NCBI GenBank assembly: GCA_903854725.1 | Contig: CAINWZ010000094.1 | Span: 21,525-85,524 of the forward strand | DNA: 64,000 nucleotides | Direction of reading: 5' to 3' | Source: an uncultured Bacteroidota bacterium | Lineage (GTDB): Bacteria > Bacteroidota > Bacteroidia > Chitinophagales > Chitinophagaceae | Part shown: piece after piece, positions 18,039-26,698 of the stretch | Layout: every line of letters begins with the position of its first letter | How positions within the stretch are numbered: the stretch's first letter is position 1 | Made by a program: the position numbers and the translations under genes | The notes under the pieces: generated by a model | Seen by the model: only the letters and a program-made list of their open reading frames with translations | Told to the model about the DNA's origin: nothing | Database searches by the model: none

Positions 18039-18050
18039 AACATTCGTTAG

Positions 18051-18098
18051 TTTAATCGTTTATCGTTATTCAATCAAACGGTATTCGTTTAATCGATT
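18051..18098. promoter_or_regulatory. Putative operator region between the permease and glycogen operons
   Basis: Within 60 bases of the permease start there is an inverted repeat ATCAAACG-N5-CGTTTAAT (18073-18093) and two copies of TTTAATCG (18051-18058 and 18089-18096), the second running into an AATCGATT core. CG-centred dyads of this kind are typical of LacI-family sites. No regulator gene is in the window. Confidence 0.4.
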
Positions 18099-18231
18099 CC
18101 GTAAAATACTTAAAATTATAATTCAATGTATAAAAAGGCGAAAAATCTATCTACAAATTATTAGAATTAAGTGCTCAAAAACAAGGAGTTTTAAGCACAA
18201 TGGAGTATATTGAATCAAATTAAAACGGCTC

Positions 18232-19644
18232 ATGGTGATTGTACATGTTAGTGCAGAATGTTACCCAATGGCTAAAGCTGGAGGACTTGGTGATGTGGTA
18301 GGGGCTTTGCCTAAATACCAAAATAAACAAGGAGATAAAGCTATGGTAGTTATGCCTATGTATCGAACCCCTTTTTTGGAACAAAATAAATGGGATGTTC
18401 ACTATAAAGGCAATACCAATTTAGGCAATTGGTTTTTTGATTTTACAATCATTAAGGAATCTACAGGCAAGTTAGGCTATGATTTATACTTAGTCGATAT
18501 CAATGGTTTATTAGACCGTCCTAAAATTTATGGCTATCCAGATGATATAGAAAGATTCATTGGATTTCAAGTAGCAGTAGTTAATTGGTTAAGTCAATGG
18601 ACAGCACTTCCTTCCATTGTTCATTGTCATGATCATCAAGCGGGATTAATTCCATTCATGATGCAGTATTGCTTTGATTATCAAAAATTGCAGTTTGTCA
18701 AAACGGTATTGAGTATTCACAATGCGCAATATCAGGGTGCGATGGGTTGGGATAAAAGTATGTTACTTCCAAGATGGGATACATCAAAGAAGGGATTATT
18801 GGAGTGGGGGGACGGAATTAATTCATTAGCGGCTGCTGTAAAATGTGCTTATAAAGTAACTACAGTGAGTCATAGTTATATGAAGCAACTTAGTATTCAA
18901 TCCAATGGATTAGAATCTTTATTTCAAAAAGAACAAAATAAATGTGTGGGTATTTTAAATGGAATTGATAATGAAGTATGGAATCCAGCTACTGATAAAA
19001 TGATTGCATTTAATTATACCCTTGCCACTGTAAATGAGGGGAAGCGGAAAAATAAAAACGCATTATGTGCAAAATATAATTTAAATCCAGAAAAGCCATT
19101 GATTGTATTTATTGGTCGATTGGTGGGGGAAAAAGCAGCAGATATATTGCCAGGTTCCATTCAACATGCTTTAGATAAAACAAATGGTGGGGCTAATTTT
19201 TTTATCATAGGAGCGGGTGATACGGCTACCGAGTCTGCATTGAATTATTTAGTACAATTGTATCCAGGCGATTATAATACATTCATAGGATATGATGAAA
19301 AAGTGGGTCATGAGGCATATGCGAGTGCCGACTTTTTACTAATGCCAAGTAGAGTAGAGCCTTGTGGGTTAAATCAATTATATGCATTGCGTTATGGAAC
19401 CATTCCGATGGTAAGAGATACAGGGGGCTTGCATGATACGGTCGTGGATATGGGAGATGCAGGCGGTTTCGGAATAAAATTTTTACACGCAACAGAAGCC
19501 GATATTGTGTATTCCATTGAACGTGCCATAACTGTATACAAAGATAAAAAGCAAATGAATACGATGATCCAACATGCCATGCAGATTGATCATAGTTGGG
19601 AATCGGTTATAGCATCTTATAAAAAAGTGTATGAATCAATATGA
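18232..19644 (+). CDS. glgA: Glycogen synthase (ADP-glucose type, GT5)
   Basis: Transfers glucose from ADP-glucose to the non-reducing end of alpha-1,4-glucan. The N-terminal nucleotide-sugar motif KAGGLGDVVGALPK is at residues 15-28 and the C-terminal GT-B domain carries VFIGRLVGEKAADIL and SRVEPCGLNQLYALRYGTIPMV. At 470 residues it is full length. First gene of an operon whose product order matches a complete glycogen pathway: glgC follows after 35 bases. It is divergent from the sugar permease, with a possible shared operator region. Confidence 0.93.
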   Translation: MVIVHVSAECYPMAKAGGLGDVVGALPKYQNKQGDKAMVVMPMYRTPFLEQNKWDVHYKGNTNLGNWFFDFTIIKESTGKLGYDLYLVDINGLLDRPKIYGYPDDIERFIGFQVAVVNWLSQWTALPSIVHCHDHQAGLIPFMMQYCFDYQKLQFVKTVLSIHNAQYQGAMGWDKSMLLPRWDTSKKGLLEWGDGINSLAAAVKCAYKVTTVSHSYMKQLSIQSNGLESLFQKEQNKCVGILNGIDNEVWNPATDKMIAFNYTLATVNEGKRKNKNALCAKYNLNPEKPLIVFIGRLVGEKAADILPGSIQHALDKTNGGANFFIIGAGDTATESALNYLVQLYPGDYNTFIGYDEKVGHEAYASADFLLMPSRVEPCGLNQLYALRYGTIPMVRDTGGLHDTVVDMGDAGGFGIKFLHATEADIVYSIERAITVYKDKKQMNTMIQHAMQIDHSWESVIASYKKVYESI

Positions 19645-19679
19645 ATAGTAATATAGATAACAATATTAAATTTTAGTGT

Positions 19680-20963
19680 ATGGCTATGTATGCAAAAGAA
19701 ACCGTTTCAATAATTTTAGGGGGTGGTGCAGGTTCTAGATTATACCCACTTACTGCAAGCAGATCTAAACCGGCTGTACCCATTGGAGGAAAATATCGTT
19801 TAGTGGATATTCCAATCAGCAATTGCATTAACAGTAATTTGAATAGAATTTTTGTTTTAACGCAATTTAATTCTGCTTCTTTGAATCAACATATAAAAAA
19901 TACCTATCATTTTAGTGCTTTTAGTTCTGGTTTTGTAGATATTTTAGCGGCAGAACAAACACCAGACAATCCAGGATGGTTTCAAGGTACAGCGGACGCT
20001 GTAAGACAATCCTTAAGGCATTTAGCAAAAATGGATTTTGAATACGTGCTTATTTTAAGTGGAGATCAATTATATCAAATGGATTTTAGTGCAATGATTG
20101 ATGCGCATAAAAAAAGTGGTGCAGCTTTAACGATTGCGACGATTCCGGTGGGAGAAAGAGAAGCGCCTGAATTTGGCATTTTAAAATCTAACAATGAAAA
20201 TGTAATTACTTCTTTTGTAGAAAAACCTACAAAAGAAATTTTGAAAGAATGGGTAAGTGATACAGGTGCTCAAATGCAGTCGCAGGGAAGAAATTATTTG
20301 GCTTCTATGGGTATTTATGTTTTTAATAAAGAAATACTCTACCAATTTTTAAATGAAGTACATCCTAATGCGACCGATTTTGGAAAAGAAATTATTCCAG
20401 ACTCTATTGCACATTATAAAGTATTGAGTTATCAATATGATGGTTATTGGACAGATATTGGAAATATTTATTCTTTTTTTGAAGCCAATATTTCTTTGAC
20501 AGAAGACATGCCATTGTTTAATTTATTTGATAGTGCACAAACAGTATATACAAGAGCTAGGATGTTGCCTCCTGCTAAAGTGAGCGGTACAATTATCAAT
20601 AAAGCGATCATCGCCGAGGGTTGTATCATTCATGCCAAAGAGGTAACTAATGCTGTTGTAGGTATTAGATCAAGAATAGGCAAGGACACAATTATCAATA
20701 ATACTTATATTATGGGTTGCGATTATTATGAGAATATAGAGCAAATAAATGAAAAGAATAAAAAAGGGTCGCCCATTTTAGGTATTGGAGAACGTTGTAT
20801 TATTGAAAATGCGATTGTAGATAAAAATTGTTCTATTGGGAATGATGTGATCATAAAGGGAGGAGCACATTTGGAGAAAGTAGATCATCCTTTATATACC
20901 ATAAAAGATGGTATAGTAGTAGTGAAAAAAGGGGCGGTTATTCCTAATGGGTATATCATTTAA
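19680..20963 (+). CDS. glgC: Glucose-1-phosphate adenylyltransferase (ADP-glucose pyrophosphorylase)
   Basis: Makes ADP-glucose from glucose-1-phosphate and ATP, the committed and usually allosterically controlled step of glycogen synthesis. The N-terminal nucleotidyltransferase motif is GGGAGSRLYPLTASRSKPAVP, the substrate blocks QGTADAVRQS and FVEKPT follow, and the YWTDIGNIYSFFEAN segment is present. The C-terminal third is a left-handed beta-helix repeat region ending in VVKKGAVIPNGYII. Length 427 fits. It lies between glgA and an MFS gene in the same operon. Confidence 0.95.
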   Translation: MAMYAKETVSIILGGGAGSRLYPLTASRSKPAVPIGGKYRLVDIPISNCINSNLNRIFVLTQFNSASLNQHIKNTYHFSAFSSGFVDILAAEQTPDNPGWFQGTADAVRQSLRHLAKMDFEYVLILSGDQLYQMDFSAMIDAHKKSGAALTIATIPVGEREAPEFGILKSNNENVITSFVEKPTKEILKEWVSDTGAQMQSQGRNYLASMGIYVFNKEILYQFLNEVHPNATDFGKEIIPDSIAHYKVLSYQYDGYWTDIGNIYSFFEANISLTEDMPLFNLFDSAQTVYTRARMLPPAKVSGTIINKAIIAEGCIIHAKEVTNAVVGIRSRIGKDTIINNTYIMGCDYYENIEQINEKNKKGSPILGIGERCIIENAIVDKNCSIGNDVIIKGGAHLEKVDHPLYTIKDGIVVVKKGAVIPNGYII

Positions 20964-20981
20964 AATTTAAAATCAAGCTTC

Positions 20982-22298
20982 ATGAATACAGCTTATACAG
21001 GTACTAAAGTCAAACTAAGTTTTTGGCAAATTTGGAATATGTGTTTTGGTTTTTTTGGCATTCAATTTGGATGGAGTTTGCAAATGGGCAATATGAGTGC
21101 TATTTATGAATTTTTAGGAGCAACGCCAGAACAAATTCCCGGCCTTTGGTTGGCAGCGCCTATGACTGGTTTATTGGTACAGCCTATTGTAGGCTATTTA
21201 AGTGATCGAACTTGGCATCCAAAATTAGGAAGAAGAAGACCTTTCTTTTTAATTGGAGCCATACTTAGTTCGGCTTTATTATTTGTTATGCCTAACGCTA
21301 GTTCCATCTGGATGGCCGCCGGTGTATTGTGGATTTTAGATTCTAGTATTAATGTAACCATGGAACCATTTAGGGCCTTTGTTGCAGATAATTTAGAGGA
21401 GGATCAACGTTCGTATGGATTTGCGATGCAAAGTATGTTCATTGGATTAGCTTCTTTTATTGCGGGATACTTACCACAGATTTTGGTAAACTGGTTTCAA
21501 GTATCAAGAGAAAAAACAAATGGATCTATTCCTCAAAATATTTTAATGTCATTTTATATTGGGGGTGCCGTTTTTTTAGTGTCGGTTTTATATACTGTTT
21601 TTAGAAGTAAAGAATATCCGCCTTCTGCAACCATTTCCAATGATTCTGAAGAAAATAAAACAAGCATCGTAAATGAAATTTACCAATCATTGGTGAGTAT
21701 GCCTATACAAATGAAAAGATTAGCACTTGTTAATTTTTTAACTTGGCCTGGTTTGTTCTTAATGTGGTTTTATTATAGTACTGGGGTGGCGAGTCAATTA
21801 TTTCATGGAGACCCCATTACGAATAGTAATTTGTATACAATGGGTTTAGAGCACGCCAATACCACTTCTGCAATTTTGAATTTAGTCACATTTGGTTTTT
21901 CTTTTACCCTCCCTTTTTTAGTGGGAAAACTGGGAAAGAAAATGACCCATACAGCATGCTTACTTATTGGAGGTCTAGGATTAATTTCTGTTTATTATGT
22001 GCAACAACCTAATTTATTATATATCAGTATGGGATTAGTGGGTATTGCATGGGCTTCTATTTTATCAATGCCTTATTCCATGTTGTCTGGTTTCATCCCT
22101 GCACAGAAAATGGGTATTTATATGGGAATATTCAACTTCTTCATTGTCCTTCCAGAAATTATTGCTTCTATATTTTTTGGCAAGATTATGTCCACCTTTT
22201 TACATAATGATAGATTAATGGCTGTTCAAATAGGAGGATTTTTATTGATTTTGGCTGGAGTAGTTTGTGCCATTATTATAAAAGAAGATAAAAAATAA
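20982..22298 (+). CDS. MFS sugar transporter, SLC45/maltose-type
   Basis: A 438-residue, 12-helix inner-membrane carrier. The start FWQIWNMCFGFFGIQFGWSLQM and the loop 2-3 motif YLSDRTWHPKLGRRRPFFLIG are typical of the SLC45/GPH-like proteins that move sucrose, maltose or maltodextrin. Its place between glgC and a secreted alpha-amylase family enzyme suggests it imports alpha-glucan oligosaccharides released in the periplasm (inference). Gaps are 18 bases upstream and 4 downstream, so it is surely in the glycogen operon. Confidence 0.85.
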   Translation: MNTAYTGTKVKLSFWQIWNMCFGFFGIQFGWSLQMGNMSAIYEFLGATPEQIPGLWLAAPMTGLLVQPIVGYLSDRTWHPKLGRRRPFFLIGAILSSALLFVMPNASSIWMAAGVLWILDSSINVTMEPFRAFVADNLEEDQRSYGFAMQSMFIGLASFIAGYLPQILVNWFQVSREKTNGSIPQNILMSFYIGGAVFLVSVLYTVFRSKEYPPSATISNDSEENKTSIVNEIYQSLVSMPIQMKRLALVNFLTWPGLFLMWFYYSTGVASQLFHGDPITNSNLYTMGLEHANTTSAILNLVTFGFSFTLPFLVGKLGKKMTHTACLLIGGLGLISVYYVQQPNLLYISMGLVGIAWASILSMPYSMLSGFIPAQKMGIYMGIFNFFIVLPEIIASIFFGKIMSTFLHNDRLMAVQIGGFLLILAGVVCAIIIKEDKK

Positions 22299-22302
22299 AA
22301 TT

Positions 22303-24171
22303 ATGAATCGTATTCGTTTTTATAACAAAAGTGTATGGATTGGATTAGTGCTAAATATATTTTTTGCTTCTATGGTTTATGGGCAAACTATTGAAACCTA
22401 TCCATCGAATTGGTTTACGCAAATGAAATTAAATAAAGTGCAAATTTTATTTAGAAGTACCGGTCTTGATTTTTCTAGATCAACTGTTCAAACAAATTAT
22501 CCTGGTGTAACCATTGTGGGAGTGCATCATTTTGACAATGGTCATTATATCGCGGTAGATGTGGCTATTGCCCCAGCAGCTAAAGTGGGCAATGTTCATT
22601 TTGTCATTACCACCAAAGGGCAACAATATCAACAAGCATGGGCATTATTGCCAAGAAGGGCAGGGAGAGGGTCAAGCTTTGCACAAGGCCTTAATCCATC
22701 CGATCTTATTTACTTTTTAATGCCGGATCGATTTAGCAATGGAGACCCTTCCAATGATCGTATAGCTCATCTAAAGGATCAAACATTAAATAGAGATTCT
22801 ATTTTTTTAAGACATGGGGGAGACTTGAAAGGGGTAACCAATCATTTGGACTACTTTCAAAAATTAGGAGTCTCTACTTTATGGATGACACCTGTTATTG
22901 AAAATGATATGCCAGATAGAACAGAGCATGGCTATGCAGCTACCAATAATTATGCAATTGAAAAGCGTTTAGGAGGCGATAAGGCTTATTTAACTTTAAG
23001 CGATAGTTTACATAAAAGGGGGATGAAATTAATTCAAGACATTGTTTACAATCATTTTGGTCGTTTTCATTTTTTAGTGCAAGACGCACCTACAAAAGAT
23101 TGGCTACATCAATGGCCTGCTTATACACAAACTCATTACAGAGAGCAAGCTATATTTGATCCGCATCATGCGTCAGTTGACGTGGAGAAGATGATCAATG
23201 GTTGGTTTACAACGGAGATGCCAGATGTGAATCATGAAAATAGTTATGTTGAAAAATATTTGACACAAAATGCAATATGGTCGGTAGAAACTTATGGTAT
23301 CGATGCTTTTAGAATTGATACTTATAAATATTGCAATGTTGAAGTCATGAATCGTTTAAACCAAGCATTAATTAATGAATACCCAAAAATATTCAACTTT
23401 GGCGAGTGTTGGGTAGAAGGAGTGGCTTCTCAGGCTTATTTTGTGCGCAATAATTTAGACATTCCATTTAAAAGTAATTTACATGCGACTTCCGATTTTA
23501 ATTTATTATTTTCTGGCATTTTACCCGCTTTAAATGAAAAAAATAGTTGGAGCGATGGGGTTATAAAATTGTATACTACTTTGAGTAATGACTATTTGTA
23601 TAAAGTGCCAAGTAATAATGTCACTTTTTTAGACAATCATGATATGACCCGCATACATTCTGCTTTAGGAGAAAGTATTCCCAAAACAAAAATGGCCTAT
23701 GCGTGGTTAATGACTTGTAGAGGCATACCTCAAATGTATTATGGCTCAGAGGTATTAATGAAAGGTATCTCCAATCCGGATGGTTGGGTGCGACTTGATT
23801 TTCCAGGAGGCTGGGAGGGGGATCAGAAAAATGCTTTTACAGAAGTGGGATTAACAGATCAAGAAAAAGATTTCTTGCATTATACACAGCTATTAGGAAC
23901 CTACCGAAAAGGATCAGCAGCATTACAAACAGGCGACTTAATGCAATATGTGCCAGAAGATGGTTTGTATGTTTACTTTAGATACAATAAAGGACAAACT
24001 ATTATGTGTGTTATGAATACCGATAACAAAGAAAGAAAAGTTAATTTTGACAAATACCTAGAAAGAACTAAAGGGTTTACAGGTGGAAAAGATATTGTAT
24101 CAAGTGCTACAATAAGTACTCAATTTTCAATTCCTTCTATGATGATGCAAGTGATTGAATTAACGAAATAA
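22303..24171 (+). CDS. Periplasmic alpha-amylase family enzyme (neopullulanase/cyclomaltodextrinase, SusA-like)
   Basis: GH13 hydrolase of 622 residues with a signal peptide (MNRIRFYNKSVWIGLVLNIFFASMVYGQ, cleavage likely after YGQ). The N-terminal beta domain (about 30-125) matches the cyclomaltodextrinase N domain; the barrel has DLIYFLMPDRFSNGD, the nucleophile Asp in DAFRIDTYKY, the acid Glu in FNFGECWVEG, and the transition-state Asp in TFLDNHDMTR. A C-terminal beta domain follows from about 530. SusA-type enzymes act in the periplasm on starch fragments or pullulan. Being in an operon with glgA, glgC and glgB suggests feeding of external alpha-glucan into the glycogen pool. It ends 2 bases before glgB. 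Confidence 0.9.
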   Translation: MNRIRFYNKSVWIGLVLNIFFASMVYGQTIETYPSNWFTQMKLNKVQILFRSTGLDFSRSTVQTNYPGVTIVGVHHFDNGHYIAVDVAIAPAAKVGNVHFVITTKGQQYQQAWALLPRRAGRGSSFAQGLNPSDLIYFLMPDRFSNGDPSNDRIAHLKDQTLNRDSIFLRHGGDLKGVTNHLDYFQKLGVSTLWMTPVIENDMPDRTEHGYAATNNYAIEKRLGGDKAYLTLSDSLHKRGMKLIQDIVYNHFGRFHFLVQDAPTKDWLHQWPAYTQTHYREQAIFDPHHASVDVEKMINGWFTTEMPDVNHENSYVEKYLTQNAIWSVETYGIDAFRIDTYKYCNVEVMNRLNQALINEYPKIFNFGECWVEGVASQAYFVRNNLDIPFKSNLHATSDFNLLFSGILPALNEKNSWSDGVIKLYTTLSNDYLYKVPSNNVTFLDNHDMTRIHSALGESIPKTKMAYAWLMTCRGIPQMYYGSEVLMKGISNPDGWVRLDFPGGWEGDQKNAFTEVGLTDQEKDFLHYTQLLGTYRKGSAALQTGDLMQYVPEDGLYVYFRYNKGQTIMCVMNTDNKERKVNFDKYLERTKGFTGGKDIVSSATISTQFSIPSMMMQVIELTK

Positions 24172-24173
24172 TT

Positions 24174-26114
24174 ATGCCAAAATACGAGGAAGTACATTTT
24201 GTTGACACGAATCAAAAAGTTTGGAATTATTCTTTATTTACAGATGAGGATGTACAAAATTTTCAAAATGGAACTCATTATTCCTTATATGAATTATTTG
24301 GCAACAAACAATTAGAAGTGTCTGGTAGCAAGGGTACTTATTTTGCAGTTTGGGCACCCAATGCAACAGCCGTTTTTGTAAAAGGCAATTTTAATGATTG
24401 GAATAATGAAACCCATGCTTTAAAGGTTAGAAAAGATAGTTCGGGTATTTGGGAAGGCTTTGTACCTAACCTACTACAAGGTGAAGTATATAAATACCAT
24501 ATTCATGGATATAAAGGGGTCAAATTAGACAAAGGAGATCCATTCGCACATTATTGGGAATTAAGACCATTAACAGCTTCTATCACCTGGCAAACAAATT
24601 TTACATGGAAGGATACAAAATGGATTGAGCAAAGAAAAATTAAAAATAGAACCGATCAGCCTTATTCGGTTTATGAAGTGCATTTAGCAAGTTGGATGCG
24701 CCCAGATAAAAACAATGAAAATTCTTATAACTCCTATACCCAATTAATTACTTTATTAGTACCCTATGTGAAAGAAATGGGATTCACACATGTAGAATTC
24801 ATGCCCATTATGGAGCATCCCTTTGATGGAAGCTGGGGCTATCAAGGTGTAGGATTTTTTGCACCTACTTCTCGTTTTGGTAATCCTCAAGAATTTGCCG
24901 CTTTAGTGGAAGCATTTCATGCAGCAGAAATTGGCGTGATTGTAGATTGGGTGCCTTCTCATTTTCCTTACGATGCACATGGTTTATTTATGTTTGATGG
25001 GGCGAATACCTATGAGTATGCAGATATGCGTAAAGGGTATCACCCCGATTGGAATTCTTATATATTTAATTATAAAAGAGGGGAAGTGAAATCTTTTTTA
25101 ATTAGCAGTGCTCGTTTTTGGTGTGATCAATTTCATATTGATGGGTTAAGAGTAGATGCGGTAAGCTCCATGTTAAGACTAGATTATAGTAGGGAAGCTG
25201 GCCAATGGGAGCCTAATGAATTTGGGGGCAATGGAAATATAGAAGCAATGGCTTTTATAAAAGATTTAAATGAAACTTTATACAGAGACTTCCCTTATAT
25301 ACAAACCATTGCAGAAGAAGCTTCTGATTGGCCAGGCATAAGCAAACCTACTTTTATGGATGGTCTTGGATTTGGGATGAAGTGGATGATGGGATGGATG
25401 CATGATACTTTAGATTATTTTAAATTAGATCCTTTATTTAGGCCCTTTCATCAGGACAAGTTTTCTTTTTCTATGATGTACTTTTATGATGAAAGTTTTA
25501 TGTTGCCATTGAGTCATGATGAAGTAGTACATGGCAAAAGTCCGTTAATCTATAAAATGCCAGGTGATGATTGGCAGAAATTTGCCAATTTAAGATTGCT
25601 ATTTACTTATATGTTTATGCATCCTGGTGCGAAATTATTGTTTATGGGCAATGAGTTTGCAGCAACCAAGGAATGGAATTATACAACAGAACTACAATGG
25701 GATTTATTAACTATAGCAAGTCATGCAGGCATGCGCAAATGTGTACAATCTTTAAATGAAGTTTATAAAAACAATCCTGCATTATTTGAATTGCAATTTG
25801 ATCCAACAGGGTTTGAATGGGTTGAAATAAATAAAAGAAGCGAAGCGGTGATCGCCTTTAAAAGAAAAGGTAAAAATTCACAAAAAGATATCTTAGTGGT
25901 AATGAATATGACGCCTGTTCCAAGGCATTATTTTCCAATTCATGTTCAAGGAAAAAAAGAGTGGAAAGAAATTTTCAATAGTGATGCTACAATATTCTGG
26001 GGGGCGGGTGATTTAAGTAATCCTGCAATTGTTTCGCTTCCACAAGATGAAAAAGGGGAATGGCATCAGCTTTTAGTAAACCTACCTGCCTTATCTGCTA
26101 TTGTGTTGGGTTAA
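24174..26114 (+). CDS. glgB: 1,4-alpha-glucan branching enzyme (GH13)
   Basis: Forms alpha-1,6 branches in glycogen. An N-terminal CBM48 domain (about 45-135, YFAVWAPNATAVFVKGNFNDW) precedes the GH13 barrel with GSWGYQGVGFFAPTSRFG, nucleophile Asp in IDGLRVDAVSSML, acid Glu in TIAEEASDWPG and the third Asp in LSHDEVVHGK. A C-terminal all-beta domain completes 646 residues. Unlike many GlgB proteins it lacks an extra N1 domain and no signal peptide is present, in keeping with cytosolic action. It is the last enzyme gene of the operon, starting 2 bases after the amylase stop. Confidence 0.95.
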   Translation: MPKYEEVHFVDTNQKVWNYSLFTDEDVQNFQNGTHYSLYELFGNKQLEVSGSKGTYFAVWAPNATAVFVKGNFNDWNNETHALKVRKDSSGIWEGFVPNLLQGEVYKYHIHGYKGVKLDKGDPFAHYWELRPLTASITWQTNFTWKDTKWIEQRKIKNRTDQPYSVYEVHLASWMRPDKNNENSYNSYTQLITLLVPYVKEMGFTHVEFMPIMEHPFDGSWGYQGVGFFAPTSRFGNPQEFAALVEAFHAAEIGVIVDWVPSHFPYDAHGLFMFDGANTYEYADMRKGYHPDWNSYIFNYKRGEVKSFLISSARFWCDQFHIDGLRVDAVSSMLRLDYSREAGQWEPNEFGGNGNIEAMAFIKDLNETLYRDFPYIQTIAEEASDWPGISKPTFMDGLGFGMKWMMGWMHDTLDYFKLDPLFRPFHQDKFSFSMMYFYDESFMLPLSHDEVVHGKSPLIYKMPGDDWQKFANLRLLFTYMFMHPGAKLLFMGNEFAATKEWNYTTELQWDLLTIASHAGMRKCVQSLNEVYKNNPALFELQFDPTGFEWVEINKRSEAVIAFKRKGKNSQKDILVVMNMTPVPRHYFPIHVQGKKEWKEIFNSDATIFWGAGDLSNPAIVSLPQDEKGEWHQLLVNLPALSAIVLG

Positions 26115-26140
26115 TTAACTAACTCATTTACAATTCCTTA

Positions 26141-26226
26141 TTGTCAATTTGATGAATCTTAATTGTCATGTGAACATTTTTTGTCAAGTTTTCCACATTT
26201 AGTAGAAGATGACTATTGTTAACAAT
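26141..26226 (+). promoter_or_regulatory. TTGTCA repeats and ATTGTTAACAAT palindrome after glgB
   Basis: Three TTGTCA copies at 26141, 26163 and 26181 are spaced 18-22 bases, followed by a perfect 12-bp palindrome ATTGTTAACAAT at 26215-26226. The cluster fills the gap before the small unknown gene and may be its control region. Confidence 0.35.
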
Positions 26227-26278
26227 TAGGAAACAATTAGTTATGAACTTCGTTTTTGTAATCCAACTAATAAAAAAC

Positions 26279-26593
26279 ATGAAAGCAACTAACAAAGCAA
26301 TGTTGTATGAAGCCGTTTCGGAATTTATACAATTGCACGCCTTCGATCATTTATTGGACAACGAATTAGCACAGTTGAAAAGCTTATTAAATGCATGGAC
26401 ATTATCTGAAGAGGGTAGTGAAATGCAAGAGCTCACTGGCAAATTAATTCCTTTGTTAAGCAAGGTTAATTTTTTTGTAGAGTCAATTTCTCCTGCCGCT
26501 ATTCAATTATGGTTTTTTGCTTTATCCTACAATGAAATACCTATTGGAGGTATGATGCAGGATTTAAGTAGTACCAATGAATTAGTGAATTAA
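26279..26593 (+). CDS. Hypothetical protein, about 104 residues, glycogen-operon distal
   Basis: I do not recognise this family. The product is short, helical and mostly acidic to neutral: MKATNKAMLYEAVSEFIQLHAF, then repeated Leu-rich stretches (LLDNELAQLKSLLNAW, MQELTGKLIPLLSKVNFF) and a hydrophobic AAIQLWFFALSY. No Cys, signal peptide or clear membrane span. The ORF track starts at a TTG within the palindrome at 26215-26226; the ATG at 26279 is more likely because the upstream 21 codons look non-coding. It lies 164 bases after glgB and ends just before a strong terminator, so it may be read through from the operon or have its own promoter. Confidence 0.55.
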   Translation: MKATNKAMLYEAVSEFIQLHAFDHLLDNELAQLKSLLNAWTLSEEGSEMQELTGKLIPLLSKVNFFVESISPAAIQLWFFALSYNEIPIGGMMQDLSSTNELVN

Positions 26594-26630
26594 TTTTCGA
26601 TATTGTCTCTCAATATTGAAATGGTATAAA

Positions 26631-26667
26631 AAAGAAAGGCCCTCCGTTTATCGGAGGGCCTTTCTTT
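26631..26667. terminator. Strong bidirectional terminator after the glycogen operon
   Basis: Perfect 16-bp inverted repeat AAAGAAAGGCCCTCCG / CGGAGGGCCTTTCTTT with a TTTAT loop. It serves the plus-strand operon and the convergent coiled-coil gene. Confidence 0.93.
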
Positions 26668-26698
26668 TGGGTTGAATCTATTTAAAACTACTTATTGA

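Noticed and set aside
16921-18213. Plus-strand ORFs opposite the sugar permease gene
   Set aside because: Antisense to a hydrophobic gene, which often leaves open frames. No promoter or domain supports them.
26189-26197. DnaA-box-like TTTTCCACA near the glycogen operon end
   Set aside because: A single near-match in AT-rich DNA with no cluster, no dnaA or dnaN gene and no unwinding region. Not an origin.
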